Source: Gelidibacter algens
GTDB lineage: Bacteria; Bacteroidota; Bacteroidia; Flavobacteriales; Flavobacteriaceae
Assembly (NCBI RefSeq): GCF_001678675.1
Contig: NZ_LZRN01000025.1
Span: 1-61,984 of the forward strand
Direction of reading: 5' to 3'
Length of the DNA stretch: 61,984 nucleotides
Below are positions 43,153 to 53,723 of this stretch, one piece after another. Each line of letters starts with the position of its first letter. Positions within the stretch are counted from its first letter, which is position 1. Position numbers and translations under genes: made by a program. The notes beneath the pieces were generated by a model. That model saw nothing but the letters and a program-made list of their open reading frames with translations. It ran no database searches and had not been told where the DNA came from.

Positions 43153-45213
43153 CTAGTCTTGTAATTTGTTGAGATAATAATTATAGATGGCGAATTGCGC
43201 TCTTACTTTTGGATCATTATTATGTCTGTATTTATTTTCATGGGAGCCTCCTAACAAACGGGCCTTTACGTTATCATTCCATGAGATCTCAAAAACATCC
43301 AAAAGCTCGTTTTTAATATCCTTATCATATATTGGACACGTAATTTCTACTCTATTTTCAATATTTCTTGACATCCAATCTGCAGATGTGATAAACACTT
43401 TGGGATCATTATTGTTACAAAAAATCAATAACCTGGTATGTTCCAAAAACTTGTCAATAATACTGACCACTTCAATGTTTTCGCTCATGCCTTTGATGCC
43501 AGGAACCAAGCAACAGATACCTCTGACAATCATTTGAATTTTCACCCCTGCCCTACTGGCTTCATAAAGCTTATCTACCATCATATAACTGGAGATGCTG
43601 TTGAGCTTCAACTTTATAAACGCAGGTTTTCCGTTTTTGACATTTTCAATTTCAGTATCGATCAGTTTAAATAATTTAGTTTTAGTATAATGTGGCGAAA
43701 CGATAATATGTTTATACCTAAAAATCTTATAGTTGGTTTCAAAGAAATCAAACACCTTGACCACGTCTTTCAAAATTCTTTGGTCTGAAGTGAACAAGGT
43801 AAAATCTGTATAAAGTTTGGCGGTAGATTCATTAAAGTTACCTGTACTTAAAAACCCGTAGCGCTTAATTTTTTGATTTTCTTCACGTTCAATCACGCAC
43901 ATTTTACTGTGTACTTTAAGACCCTTCACACCAAACAGAAGGTTTACACCATCAGTTTCCATTTGTTCAGCATAATCAATATTGGCCTGTTCATCAAAAC
44001 GCGCCTGCAACTCGATGGCCACGGTTACTTTTTTACCGTTTTTTGCCGCATTGATCAACGAGCTGGCGACATGGGAAATTTGTGCCAATCTGTAAATCGT
44101 AATCTTAATGTTTTTAACCCTAGGATCTAATGCAGCTTCCCTTAAAAACTTGACGATGTATGAAAAAGTATGATAGGGCGTATGCAGCAGATAGTCTTTT
44201 TTTGCAATATTATTGAAGATGCTGGTTTCTAAACTCAATCCTTTTACGGGCAACGGTTTTATTTTATCGTACAATAAATCTGTTCTTCCCAAACTTGGAA
44301 AATCCATATAGTCCCGCCTGTTATGATAACGCCCTCCTGGTATCACGCTGTCTTTAGAATCAATACCCATAATGTTCATCAAAAACAGCAAGGTTTCCTG
44401 ATCTATTGTTTTGTCATAAACAAATCGGACAGGTTCTCCCACTTGCCGATGTTTAACGCTGTCAGAAATTTTCTCGATAAAACTTTTGCTCAGGTCACTT
44501 TCAAAATTCAATTCGCCATCACGCGTAATTTTGATCATGTGTGCTGAAACAGATTCATATTCAAAAATATTGAAGATATCATGCATGCAATACCGCAACA
44601 AATCATCAAGCAGGATGATGTAATTGTCATGACCCTTTTTTGGCAGCACCACAAACCGATCCATAGATTTTGGGATCTCAATAAGTGCATATTGTTTTTG
44701 TTGATTGCCCAAGTCCATTTTAATGGCAAGATAGGCCGCACTGTCTTTTAAGGTTGGCAGTTTTACCAAATCGCTCAAAATAATGATCACCAAAGCAGGA
44801 CTCACATTTTGAATAAAGTAATTTTTGATAAACCGATGTTGCCTGTCATCAATTTGGGTTTCATTGATGATATGGATATTTTCATCCTCCAGGCGTTCAT
44901 GTATGGTTGCTAAGATGTCGAGGCTATCACTTTGTTGCTTGATGACGATTTGTGTGATGATCTCCAACAATTCACTTGCTGAAATACCCCCCAACTCACT
45001 CTTGCCAGTTTTTCCGGCTTCGTCAATCCGCTTGACGGTGGCATATCTGACCTTAAAAAATTCGTCTAGGTTATTTGAAAAAATACCCAAAAAACGAAGG
45101 CGTTCAATAAGCGGTACTGTTTCGTCTTCTGCTTCCTGCAAAACACGTTCATTAAACTGTAGCCAGCTCAATTCTCTATTAATATATGTATTGGAGTTTA
45201 TATCTGTAACCAT
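43153..45213 (-). CDS. ppk1: polyphosphate kinase 1
   Basis: The 686-residue protein has the N-terminal YINRELSWLQFNERVLQEA motif, the phosphorylated histidine in GLKVHSKMCVI, LSTGNFNESTAKLYTDF, RGICCLVPGIKG and the second histidine region FLEHTRLLIFCNN, with SADWMSRNIENRVE near the end. It polymerises the gamma-phosphate of ATP into polyphosphate, at the inner membrane or in the cytoplasm. The length matches PPK1. It forms an operon with the Ppx-like gene downstream. Confidence 0.95.
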   Translation of the reverse strand: MVTDINSNTYINRELSWLQFNERVLQEAEDETVPLIERLRFLGIFSNNLDEFFKVRYATVKRIDEAGKTGKSELGGISASELLEIITQIVIKQQSDSLDILATIHERLEDENIHIINETQIDDRQHRFIKNYFIQNVSPALVIIILSDLVKLPTLKDSAAYLAIKMDLGNQQKQYALIEIPKSMDRFVVLPKKGHDNYIILLDDLLRYCMHDIFNIFEYESVSAHMIKITRDGELNFESDLSKSFIEKISDSVKHRQVGEPVRFVYDKTIDQETLLFLMNIMGIDSKDSVIPGGRYHNRRDYMDFPSLGRTDLLYDKIKPLPVKGLSLETSIFNNIAKKDYLLHTPYHTFSYIVKFLREAALDPRVKNIKITIYRLAQISHVASSLINAAKNGKKVTVAIELQARFDEQANIDYAEQMETDGVNLLFGVKGLKVHSKMCVIEREENQKIKRYGFLSTGNFNESTAKLYTDFTLFTSDQRILKDVVKVFDFFETNYKIFRYKHIIVSPHYTKTKLFKLIDTEIENVKNGKPAFIKLKLNSISSYMMVDKLYEASRAGVKIQMIVRGICCLVPGIKGMSENIEVVSIIDKFLEHTRLLIFCNNNDPKVFITSADWMSRNIENRVEITCPIYDKDIKNELLDVFEISWNDNVKARLLGGSHENKYRHNNDPKVRAQFAIYNYYLNKLQD

Positions 45214-45359
45214 GAAGTATGTACTGTAATTTTAATCTATGACAAATATATTCTATTTAAAACTTAAAATAAAGCCACTTCACAGAGAATAGTTATTTGT
45301 CAATATTAAGTCCAGTCTACAAACTATAATTATACAACACTATAGTGTTTAATAGCTAC

Positions 45360-45845
45360 TCACTTAAAATCTCTTGGTTTTAAAATCATTTTAGTTGTGC
45401 CTTGCGTCACCGCTTTCCAAGTTTCGACGTTAAAATGAATCATTACCAAACCAGAAGTAGGCAAATTGTCAATAGCCATATCTCCAAGGCTATTGGTCAA
45501 TGCAGTAAAAGCATGGTTGTGGCCAAAAATCATCACCCTTTCAAAATCATTATCCAATGCCTTTATAAACTGTAGTACTCGGTTCCCTCCAAAGTCGTAC
45601 ACCTGCTCTTCAATGCTTAATAATTCTTCTGATAAACTCAAGTTTTCCATAAAAATATTACAAGTGGATAAGGCTCTTTTTGCGGGACTTGAATAGATGG
45701 CATCAGGTTTAAAATTATAGGCCATAAATGCTTTGGCAAGCAAACTGGCATCAGAAAGACCCCTCTCACTTAAAGGCCGTTTTAAATCATTGACATCATG
45801 ATCCCAAGAGGATTTCGCATGTCTTATAAGTACGATTGTTTTCAT
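45360..45845 (-). CDS. histidine phosphatase family protein, SixA-like
   Basis: The 161-residue protein begins VLIRHAKSSWDHDVNDLKRP, with the Arg-His-Ala catalytic motif near residue 8, then YSSPAKRALSTCN and the second histidine in VMIFGHNHAFTAL. It belongs to the SixA phosphohistidine phosphatase branch. SixA removes phosphate from histidine on phosphotransfer proteins in E. coli; here the partner is unknown. It lies about 150 bp upstream of ppk1 with a separate gap, and is divergent from the T9SS trio. Confidence 0.88.
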   Translation of the reverse strand: MKTIVLIRHAKSSWDHDVNDLKRPLSERGLSDASLLAKAFMAYNFKPDAIYSSPAKRALSTCNIFMENLSLSEELLSIEEQVYDFGGNRVLQFIKALDNDFERVMIFGHNHAFTALTNSLGDMAIDNLPTSGLVMIHFNVETWKAVTQGTTKMILKPRDFK

Positions 45846-46291
45846 ATTGTTGTTCGATTAAATACATTTTTTTTCTACAAACTGATACAGGTTACCACCT
45901 ACTTAGTTTTGGCTTTTCGCGTATAACTGAAAAAAGTAGCCAAATTCAACTGCTAAAAAATGACCCAAATTTATCTTTAGCCTTCAAAACGTGTGTTCTT
46001 AACGGTTTAGTGTGTCGTTTAACAACTTTATTCGACCGATAAAGTGTCTAGACGTCCCCACTTAACGATTATTTCAGTGATTTAACATTTATTTTTGATT
46101 CGAACATATAATCACTCTTTCTTTGTTTGAAGCTATTAATTTATATGATCCCAAATCAAAGTAATTTCTTAATCCATTCTGCACTGCTATTTCCAGGTGT
46201 TTTCCCTCTAGTAAAGTTAGTATTAAAAAATTGTTTGTAGTCATCTATCGTGTAGATGATGTATTGAGATTTTAATTCCAATCGTAACGTC
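45846..46291. other. gene-free interval
   Basis: Between the SixA-like gene and the large surface protein there is no convincing gene. A small hairpin TCATCTA (46241-46247) with TAGATGA (46253-46259) lies about 40 bp before the start of the 1317-residue gene and could influence its translation. Nothing else is recognisable. Confidence 0.5.
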
Positions 46292-49200
46292 ATGAAAATA
46301 ATTATCACTCCTATGGTACTAAAACTAAAATTAGTATTGGTTTTTATTCTGCTAGCAAATGTGTTAGACACAAATGGTCAAACCACATCAGAGCTCGCTC
46401 CCCAAAAAGAAAATATCGGGGTAAATGTTGAAAGTGCTTTCCAGCTTGATAATACTACATTGAGCGAAAGAAGCACTGCAAATTATCAGTCAGCTCCTAA
46501 ATCTGGTAATTTGAGAGCCCCATATAATTGTGAAAGTGGATTAGTTTACATCCTTACTAATGATGGATCTTCTAACGGAAATGTTACCGGACTTTACACT
46601 TACAATTTGGCGACCAATACCCAAACGTTGATTAAAAATCCGTTAATTCCTAGTTCAAGTTCTTCTCAATTTATCAATGCCATTGGTTATAACATCTTGG
46701 ACAACTATCTATACGGCATCCTTCAAGGCACCAACCAAGTTGTAAAAATGGATGACGCAGGGACTCTTGAGTTCTTAACCATTACAGGAGATTTTAAACT
46801 AGGAAGTTATGCTGCTGGTGATATAGACAAAAACGGCGTCCTTTTTGTTTATGGAGAAAACAAGTTCATATCAATAAATTTAAACCCGTCAGCTTCAAAT
46901 TATTTAGTTGCTAATACATTATTGAGCTATTCCACGACAGTCAATGACATCGCATTTAGCCCTATAGATGATAATGTGTACATGATGACTAGTAATAGTA
47001 GCCGAAGATTATTGCGTTATAATGTTACGTCCAATACGGTTACGGATCTTGGTGCCATCAGCGGATTAGCATCTGAAGGCTCCAATTCATTTGGAACAGC
47101 TTTTATGGACAGTATGGGAAACATGTTTGTTTCCAATAATGCTTCCGGAAATATTTATAAAATAGCTTCTCCGCACACTGGAGGGCTTACAGCAACGGCA
47201 TTTAATTCTTTAACCGGAACACCTGGCGATGGCGCCCGCTGCCCAAATCAGGCTGTCGCTCCAAACGCTGTAAAAGATCAAGCTTGTTTAAGTAATGGTC
47301 AAACAATTACTATTGATTTGCTCCAGAACGACGGTGCAGGAACTTACCCTATAAACCTGGCATCTGTTCAACTTATAGATCCTTCTACAAACGCGGCATC
47401 TTCTACAGTTACGGTTTCAGGACAAGGCACGTTTACCGTGAATGGTTCAGGTATTCTAACTTTTACACCTGCTGCAAGTTTTACAGAGGCTTCCATAAAA
47501 TATTCTATTGCTGATACTACAGGTCTTATTTCAAACCAAGCTACAATATCTGTTTCAACAAACACAACCGCTGCTCCAACAGGTGCTAGCGTTCAAGAAT
47601 TTTGCGCTTTAGAAAATCCTACTGTTGCTAACTTAAGTGCTTCAGGCAATGCCATTGCATGGTATAGTGATTTAGCGTCTACAACTCCGCTAGTTGCTTC
47701 CGCTTCTCTTTTAGATGGAACTACATATTATTCTACACAAACTTCTAGTTCAGGTTGTGAAAGTTTGAGTAGATTGGCAGTGACGGTCAACTTTATTGAA
47801 GGACTTGCCCTTGTCAACCCAGAATCTCTTTCTTGCACCAACAGCAAAACGGCCTATATAATTACAGCAACCTTTAAAGGCACAGCACCGTTTATTGCAA
47901 ACGGTACTGGAGCACCTGGCCAATTTACTGATAACGGTGACCAGACCACCACTTGGATTTCTAGCCCTATTGGTTCCACAATAGCAACGTATAATGTTAA
48001 AATACAAGGCGATGATACTTGTGGCATTTTAGATTTATCGGGATCAGCTCCTTTAGACTGCCTAGCAGTTCCATTTGATTGTACTGATGGTTTAGCTTTT
48101 ATAATAACGAATACTGGTACGAGTGAAAGTAATTATGTATCCGGTTTTCATACTTTAAATTTGACCACTAATGTTCAAACCTTAATAAAAGATCCTTTGG
48201 TAGAAGCTTCTTCTACATCACGTTTTATAAATGGTATTGGATACAATACTAAGGATAGTTTCTTATATGGCTTGTTACAAAGCACCAATAAGATCGTAAG
48301 AATAGATGCCAAAGGTGATGTTGAATACTTTGACATTAAAAGTCCTTTTACTACTGGATTTTATAGTTCTGGTGATATGAATAACAATGGAATCTTATAC
48401 TTGCACAGTGGCAAAAAATTCGTGGCTGTAAATCTTGATCCGTTAAGTCCAAATTACTTGACATCCACTGACCTATTAGATTATACTATTGTTATAAATG
48501 ATCTTGCATATAATGCTATAGACAATAGCTTGTATATGATGACAAGTACTGAAAATCCAAAGTTATTCCGTTATGACCTCGCTTCCAATACTGTAATTGA
48601 CTTAGGTTTCGTATCTGGCCTGGAGGCTGAAACAACTAACTCTTATGGTACAGCATTTTTTGATAGTGTTGGTAACCTATTTGTGGCCAATAACAGTTCT
48701 GGTTTAACCTATAAAATTTCTTCTCCACATACCGGCGGTGTTACGGCATCTTTTTATAGTGCAGCTATGCAAGGTTTGCAACCTGGAGATGGCGCTCGTT
48801 GCCAAGATCAAATATCACTACCTGTTGCCAATGATGATACCGCTTGTGGACTATTAGAAACGGATACCGTTATTGATGTACTTGCAAATGATGGTGAAGG
48901 CTCTTATGCTTTGAATCTGTCTTCTGTACAACTCATTGATCCCATTACAGAAACCTATGCCAATACAGTAACCGTTGCTGGGCAAGGGACGTTTACAGTA
49001 GGTGCTAACGGAATGACAACTTTTACGCCTCTAGCCACATTTACTGAAGCATCGGTAACCTATACAATGAGAGACATAGTAGGGAACGTATCACAACCCG
49101 CAACAATTACTGTGAGCTTAGATATCTTTGAAATTGTATGTCCTACCTTCCCTAGTTTGGATGTAGCGTGTTATGATGAGTTACCATCTGCTACAACATA

Positions 49201-50245
49201 TAGCATTCAAGAATTTGAAGCGTTGGGCAATGGAGATGGACGTATTGGAGAGTCGACATGTGGCGTTATCGAAATTACTGCATCTAACAGTAGTGATGAA
49301 GGTACTTGCTCACAAACCATAACACGTACGTATTCTATTACTAAATACCAGGACACAAATAACAACGGATTTCGTGATAATGGTGAAAACACCATTTTAA
49401 ATACTGCTGAATGTGTTCAACTTATAAATATAGCAGATGTATCCGCCCCAACGTTAGTTGGTGATTACGAAACAGAGATTGCAATTACATGTGAAAGTAT
49501 TCCTGAGGTGCCTGCACTTGAATTTGAAGATGGCTGCTCAAACAATATTAATGTTGTTTTTGAAGAAGTATCTACTGCTACAGATAACCTTACTAACTAT
49601 CAAATTGTAAGAACTTGGACAGTATCTGACACCTGCGATAATGATGCTGTATTCAAACAAACAATAAATGTAAACATTGCGAGTACAGTTGTTGGAATTG
49701 ATAGTGAACTTTGTAATAATGATGACATTGATTTTGACCTATTTAATTTACTTAGTGGAACTTTCACTAGAGATGGTCTATGGTCTGTAGAATCGGGAAC
49801 CGCAACATTGGATGGTAGTATATTCAATCCTTACTTATTGCAATTAGGAACCTATACCTTTAAGTATACGACCACTGATAATTTATGTGCGACGGAAACA
49901 CTGGTTAATATTTCTTTAAATGATGATTGTGTGGTATTACCATGCGGTTCAGAAGATGTTGTGATATCAAAAACAGTCACAGCTAATAATGATAACATTA
50001 ATGAGTTCTTCGCCGTTACAGGGGTTGAAACTTGTGGCTTTACTGTAGAAATTCAAATCTACAACCGTTGGGGAGCTTTAATCTATGAGTCCAAAGACTA
50101 TCAGAATGATTGGAATGGTACTGCATCTAGTGCATCAATTGGAAGCTCCAATTTCGTACCAACCGGCACATACTATTATATCGTTAATTTAAAAAATAGT
50201 GGATTAAAACCTTTTGCAGGTCCAATCTACGTAGCAACCAAATAA
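46292..50245 (+). CDS. large T9SS-exported surface protein with duplicated modules and CHU_C-type C-terminal domain
   Basis: The 1317-residue protein starts with a signal peptide (cleavage near residue 30). It contains two homologous modules: a propeller-like segment at about 77-322 and again about 595-845 (YNCESGLVYILTNDG and FDCTDGLAFIITNTG starts, both with GDGARC ends), each followed by a domain with SVQLIDP and GQGTFTV. An Ig-like domain is at about 428-502. The C-terminal about 90 residues (ISKTVTANNDNINEFF through IYNRWGALIYES to NLKNSGLKPFAGPIYV) are a gliding-motility-associated/CHU_C domain, a type IX type B sorting signal. It should be exported through the T9SS and held by the downstream PorP/SprF protein. 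The module function is unknown; adhesion is plausible. Confidence 0.9.
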   Translation: MKIIITPMVLKLKLVLVFILLANVLDTNGQTTSELAPQKENIGVNVESAFQLDNTTLSERSTANYQSAPKSGNLRAPYNCESGLVYILTNDGSSNGNVTGLYTYNLATNTQTLIKNPLIPSSSSSQFINAIGYNILDNYLYGILQGTNQVVKMDDAGTLEFLTITGDFKLGSYAAGDIDKNGVLFVYGENKFISINLNPSASNYLVANTLLSYSTTVNDIAFSPIDDNVYMMTSNSSRRLLRYNVTSNTVTDLGAISGLASEGSNSFGTAFMDSMGNMFVSNNASGNIYKIASPHTGGLTATAFNSLTGTPGDGARCPNQAVAPNAVKDQACLSNGQTITIDLLQNDGAGTYPINLASVQLIDPSTNAASSTVTVSGQGTFTVNGSGILTFTPAASFTEASIKYSIADTTGLISNQATISVSTNTTAAPTGASVQEFCALENPTVANLSASGNAIAWYSDLASTTPLVASASLLDGTTYYSTQTSSSGCESLSRLAVTVNFIEGLALVNPESLSCTNSKTAYIITATFKGTAPFIANGTGAPGQFTDNGDQTTTWISSPIGSTIATYNVKIQGDDTCGILDLSGSAPLDCLAVPFDCTDGLAFIITNTGTSESNYVSGFHTLNLTTNVQTLIKDPLVEASSTSRFINGIGYNTKDSFLYGLLQSTNKIVRIDAKGDVEYFDIKSPFTTGFYSSGDMNNNGILYLHSGKKFVAVNLDPLSPNYLTSTDLLDYTIVINDLAYNAIDNSLYMMTSTENPKLFRYDLASNTVIDLGFVSGLEAETTNSYGTAFFDSVGNLFVANNSSGLTYKISSPHTGGVTASFYSAAMQGLQPGDGARCQDQISLPVANDDTACGLLETDTVIDVLANDGEGSYALNLSSVQLIDPITETYANTVTVAGQGTFTVGANGMTTFTPLATFTEASVTYTMRDIVGNVSQPATITVSLDIFEIVCPTFPSLDVACYDELPSATTYSIQEFEALGNGDGRIGESTCGVIEITASNSSDEGTCSQTITRTYSITKYQDTNNNGFRDNGENTILNTAECVQLINIADVSAPTLVGDYETEIAITCESIPEVPALEFEDGCSNNINVVFEEVSTATDNLTNYQIVRTWTVSDTCDNDAVFKQTINVNIASTVVGIDSELCNNDDIDFDLFNLLSGTFTRDGLWSVESGTATLDGSIFNPYLLQLGTYTFKYTTTDNLCATETLVNISLNDDCVVLPCGSEDVVISKTVTANNDNINEFFAVTGVETCGFTVEIQIYNRWGALIYESKDYQNDWNGTASSASIGSSNFVPTGTYYYIVNLKNSGLKPFAGPIYVATK

Positions 50246-50255
50246 ATTTTAACCT

Positions 50256-51173
50256 ATGAAATTTGTAAAGTTTAATATCGTCGTTTTCATACTGTTCACG
50301 AGCTGGGTGGGAGTAGCACAACAACTACCGCAGTTTACACAGTATATGTACAACACCATTTCTATCAATCCTGCTTATGCAGGTAGCAGAGAAACATTAA
50401 GCGTAGTTGGTTTACATAGAAGCCAATGGGTTGGACTCGAAGGAGCCCCGACCACGCAAACACTATCAGTCCATGCGCCCTTGCGCAATGAAAAGATTGG
50501 CTTGGGTATGTCTTTTATCAATGATGAACTTGGATACCAAAACTTCCAATATCTCTATGCTGATTTTTCATATACTATTCAAACAAGTCAAAATACAAAA
50601 TTGGCTCTGGGTTTAAAAGCTGGTTTCACTGGCTTTAGTTTAGATCCTGACTACCAGACTGCGGAAGCGTATGACCCTGTTATTTACGGCTATGAAAATC
50701 GATGGAAACCTAATATTGGCGCAGGTGCCTATTGGCATTCTGATAAATGGTATTTAGGATTGTCTGCTCCACGATTATTGAATACGGATTACAATGGGGA
50801 AGAGAATTTTGAAGCATTGGAAAGACTGAGTTACTATTTTACGGGGGGTTATGTATTTGAATTAGGTGGAACAACCAAATTTAAGCCGGCATTTTTGGTA
50901 AAAGCAACCAATGGTGCTCCCCTATCTTTAGATCTAACCGCAAACTTCTTGTTTAATGAGAAATTTTGGATAGGTGGTTCATACAGAATGAATGAAGGAA
51001 CTTCAGCTTTAGGAGGTATTGCAGACTTCCAAGTTTCCAAACAATTGCGAATTGGTTATGCCTACGAATATCCTTTCTCTGATCTCAGACCTTATACAAG
51101 CGGTACTCATGAAGTTTTGCTGATGTTTGAAATCTTTAAAAGTAAACGTATTAAATCGCCTCGATACTTCTAA
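50256..51173 (+). CDS. PorP/SprF family type IX secretion membrane protein
   Basis: The 305-residue protein has a signal peptide ending in VGVAQQLPQ and then LPQFTQYMYNTISINPAYAGSRE, the characteristic start of PorP/SprF barrels, with repeated strands and a final IGYAYEYPFSDLRPYTSGTHE motif and arginine-rich KSPRYF end. Outer-membrane PorP/SprF paralogues bind specific type B CTD cargo during and after T9SS export. Its placement 10 bp after the CHU_C-type protein and 5 bp before an OmpA-type gene forms the usual trio, so it is probably dedicated to that cargo. Confidence 0.94.
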   Translation: MKFVKFNIVVFILFTSWVGVAQQLPQFTQYMYNTISINPAYAGSRETLSVVGLHRSQWVGLEGAPTTQTLSVHAPLRNEKIGLGMSFINDELGYQNFQYLYADFSYTIQTSQNTKLALGLKAGFTGFSLDPDYQTAEAYDPVIYGYENRWKPNIGAGAYWHSDKWYLGLSAPRLLNTDYNGEENFEALERLSYYFTGGYVFELGGTTKFKPAFLVKATNGAPLSLDLTANFLFNEKFWIGGSYRMNEGTSALGGIADFQVSKQLRIGYAYEYPFSDLRPYTSGTHEVLLMFEIFKSKRIKSPRYF

Positions 51174-51178
51174 AACCT

Positions 51179-53092
51179 ATGACTATGAAAACAAAATTAT
51201 TTATATTTCTTTTTGCGCTTAGTAGCACGTTTATGGTTGCTCAAAAAAAGCTGGCTGATAAATTCTTTGAAAACTATTCTTATATTAAAGCTATTGAACT
51301 TTATGAAGAGGCTGTTAAAAAAGGAGACAGTAGTGAACATGTGTTAACTCGGTTAGGTGATGCTTACTACAACAACTCAAAATCAAAAGAAGCGGCGTTG
51401 TGGTATGGAAAAGCGGTCAACAAATACAATAATGTCAATCCTGAATATATCTTTAAATACATTCAAAGCTTGAGAAGTATTGGAAGTTACAGAGAAGCTG
51501 ACGATTGGTTAGTAAAATTTAAGGCCATTCAAAATGACGACAGTCGTGTTAAAGATTTTGATGCGAATAATCTTGATATTTACCAAGACTTAGCATCTAC
51601 TGAAAATGTTGTTGTTAAAATCGAGAATATGCCCTTCAATACTGAGTTTTCTGATTTTGGAGGTTACAGCGCTGAGGGTAAACTTTACTTCTCGTCCGCA
51701 AGAGATACAGATGTAAAAAAACGATACGGATGGAATGCCGAACCATTTTTGGATATGTACTACGTAACCGTAACTGATAAAGATGATAAAAAAGAATTTG
51801 GAGAGGCTGAGTTTATCAATTCATCAAAAATAAATACGGCGTATCATGAAGCCTCTATTGCAATCAGTAACGACGGACAAACCATGTATTTCACAAGAGA
51901 TAATTTGAACCGAAGAAACAGATTGGATTATGACCGTAAAGGTACTTCACATCTCAAATTGTACAAAGCGACATTAGAGGATGGTAATTGGAAAAATATT
52001 GTTGAACTCCCGTTTAACGATGATTACTTTTCAAATGGACATCCTACGTTAAGTTCTGATAACACAAAATTATATTTTGTGTCAGATCGTGAAGGAGGTT
52101 TTGGACAGACAGATATTTATCAGGTCAATATTTTAGAGAATGGAAAATATAGTGAGCCACTAAATTTAGGTGAAAAAGTCAATACTGCAGGCCGTGAAAT
52201 GTTTCCTTTTGTAGCTCAAGACAGTACGCTTTATTTCTCGTCTGATGGGTATTTGAATTTAGGTTTATTGGATATTTACAAATCGAATATCATTAAGGAT
52301 GAAAATGCCGAACCTGAAAATATTGGTGCACCCTACAACAGTGGCTATGATGATTTTGCATTTTTCATGAATGACGGCAGTAAAACTGGATACTTCTCCT
52401 CTAACCGTCTAGGTGGAAACGGAAGTGATGATATCTACAGCTTCAATGCTGAACCTTGCAAGCAAAACATTGAAGGCATTGCGAGAAACAGCAAAACCAA
52501 CGCACCATTGGCCAATGTTGAAGTCAAATTGATCAATACTTCTGGAAAGATCATTGCTACGGTAATCACGTCAGAAACAGGAGCCTTTGAGTTTGATGCA
52601 GATTGTGATAAGAACTATACCGTTTTAGGAAGCAAAGCAGATTACAAAGACGCCCTTAAAGAAGTAGCTACGAATGTTGAAAATGGTGTAGTCAATACTG
52701 CAGATCTTTACCTAACACCGTTAATTGACAATGACCAAATTGTAATCAATCCGATCTTCTTTGATTTCGACAAATCAAATATCAGAACAGATGCTGAGTA
52801 TGAACTAGAACACATTGTGGATGTAATGAGAGCACATCCAAATATGGTGATCAAAATTGAATCGCACACAGATAGCAGAGGAAGTGACAATTACAACTTA
52901 AAACTATCTGACAGAAGAGCTAAAGCTACTAAAGATTACATACTATCCCGAGACATTGCCAAAGAGCGTATTGAAAGTGCTATTGGCTATGGAGAAACAC
53001 AATTACTCAACGAGTGTTCAAACGGTGTTAAATGTAGTTCAGAAGAGCACCAGTTAAACAGAAGATCATACTTTTACATCTTAAAGGATTAA
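51179..53092 (+). CDS. TPR-PD40-OmpA family protein (PorE-like)
   Basis: The 637-residue protein has a signal peptide (cleavage near VAQ, residue 21), TPR-like helices (about 25-130), PD40/WD40-like beta-propeller repeats (about 145-420; TMYFTRDNLN, KLYFVSDREGGFGQTDIY, TLYFSSDGYLNLGLLDIY and GYFSSNRLGGNGSDDIYSF), a carboxypeptidase-regulatory-like domain (about 430-510), and a C-terminal OmpA peptidoglycan-binding domain (about 520-637; FDFDKSNIRTDAEYELE and ESHTDSRGSDNYNLKLS). The domain order is that of PorE, which links type IX components to peptidoglycan. Upstream genes support this role. Confidence 0.93.
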   Translation: MTMKTKLFIFLFALSSTFMVAQKKLADKFFENYSYIKAIELYEEAVKKGDSSEHVLTRLGDAYYNNSKSKEAALWYGKAVNKYNNVNPEYIFKYIQSLRSIGSYREADDWLVKFKAIQNDDSRVKDFDANNLDIYQDLASTENVVVKIENMPFNTEFSDFGGYSAEGKLYFSSARDTDVKKRYGWNAEPFLDMYYVTVTDKDDKKEFGEAEFINSSKINTAYHEASIAISNDGQTMYFTRDNLNRRNRLDYDRKGTSHLKLYKATLEDGNWKNIVELPFNDDYFSNGHPTLSSDNTKLYFVSDREGGFGQTDIYQVNILENGKYSEPLNLGEKVNTAGREMFPFVAQDSTLYFSSDGYLNLGLLDIYKSNIIKDENAEPENIGAPYNSGYDDFAFFMNDGSKTGYFSSNRLGGNGSDDIYSFNAEPCKQNIEGIARNSKTNAPLANVEVKLINTSGKIIATVITSETGAFEFDADCDKNYTVLGSKADYKDALKEVATNVENGVVNTADLYLTPLIDNDQIVINPIFFDFDKSNIRTDAEYELEHIVDVMRAHPNMVIKIESHTDSRGSDNYNLKLSDRRAKATKDYILSRDIAKERIESAIGYGETQLLNECSNGVKCSSEEHQLNRRSYFYILKD

Positions 53093-53113
53093 TTTCGATA
53101 ACTATTATATTTT

Positions 53114-53143
53114 AAAAGCAGACCATTGGTCTGCTTTTTTTTT
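53114..53143 (+). terminator. terminator of the T9SS trio
   Basis: AAAAGCAGAC (from 53114) pairs with GTCTGCTTTT, ending in a long T run, about 22 bp after the stop codon. Confidence 0.85.
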
Positions 53144-53660
53144 ATATGTTACTGAACATAACTTACTGATTTCTTACAGACCTTATAAGTGTCAAAGATG
53201 AATGAATTTAGAAATGGCGTCAATAACTAAGCAATAATTGGCAAATCATTAAAAATATGACTATAGTACTACTGGTTTGTGCGAGATATCTAATACTTGC
53301 TGTCTAGTTCATTTTTTATTTCAATGTACCTCACCCTTTTTTGAATTTTCTGTAACCCTTACTTCATTGGCAAATTATAAAGTCGACTCATAACTTTTGT
53401 GAAGGCTGTTTATGTTTTAATTGTAAAAAGGCTATACTTCTAATCATAACATAATTAAATATGAAATTAGCGGCCTCTATTACCTCTACTCGGTCAACAA
53501 CCAAAATATATTCAAATGTAATCTGACGAGATCGGGAACGAAAACACCAGCACAGAGGAGAAATCCTGCATTCAGAAGTCTGTCTATGGACGACATCTTT
53601 TAAGGGAATAAGAGCAGCTAAGTTTTGAAAATAAAAATCGCATAATATCTGCACAAATAA
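53144..53660. other. gene-free interval
   Basis: An 88-codon minus-strand frame exists (53388-53654) but has no recognisable family and unusual composition; I do not call it. No repeats or RNA features are evident. It separates the T9SS trio from the convergent CAP gene. Confidence 0.4.
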
Positions 53661-53680
53661 AAAAACCGCTCATTGAGCGG
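53661..53680 (-). terminator. terminator of the CAP-domain gene
   Basis: CCGCTC (53666-53671) pairs with GAGCGG (53675-53680), loop ATT. The minus strand then reads into a T run (plus-strand A run 53660-53665). Confidence 0.75.
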
Positions 53681-53723
53681 CTTCTTTCAAAATAACTAAC
53701 TAATCTTAAAATTCAATACGAAA

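Noticed and set aside
46156-46371. 71-codon minus-strand frame overlapping the start of the large surface protein
   Set aside because: It overlaps the signal peptide of a well-supported gene and has no family.
53388-53654. 88-codon minus-strand frame between the T9SS trio and the CAP gene
   Set aside because: No recognisable domain, odd composition, and no promoter. Not called as a gene.
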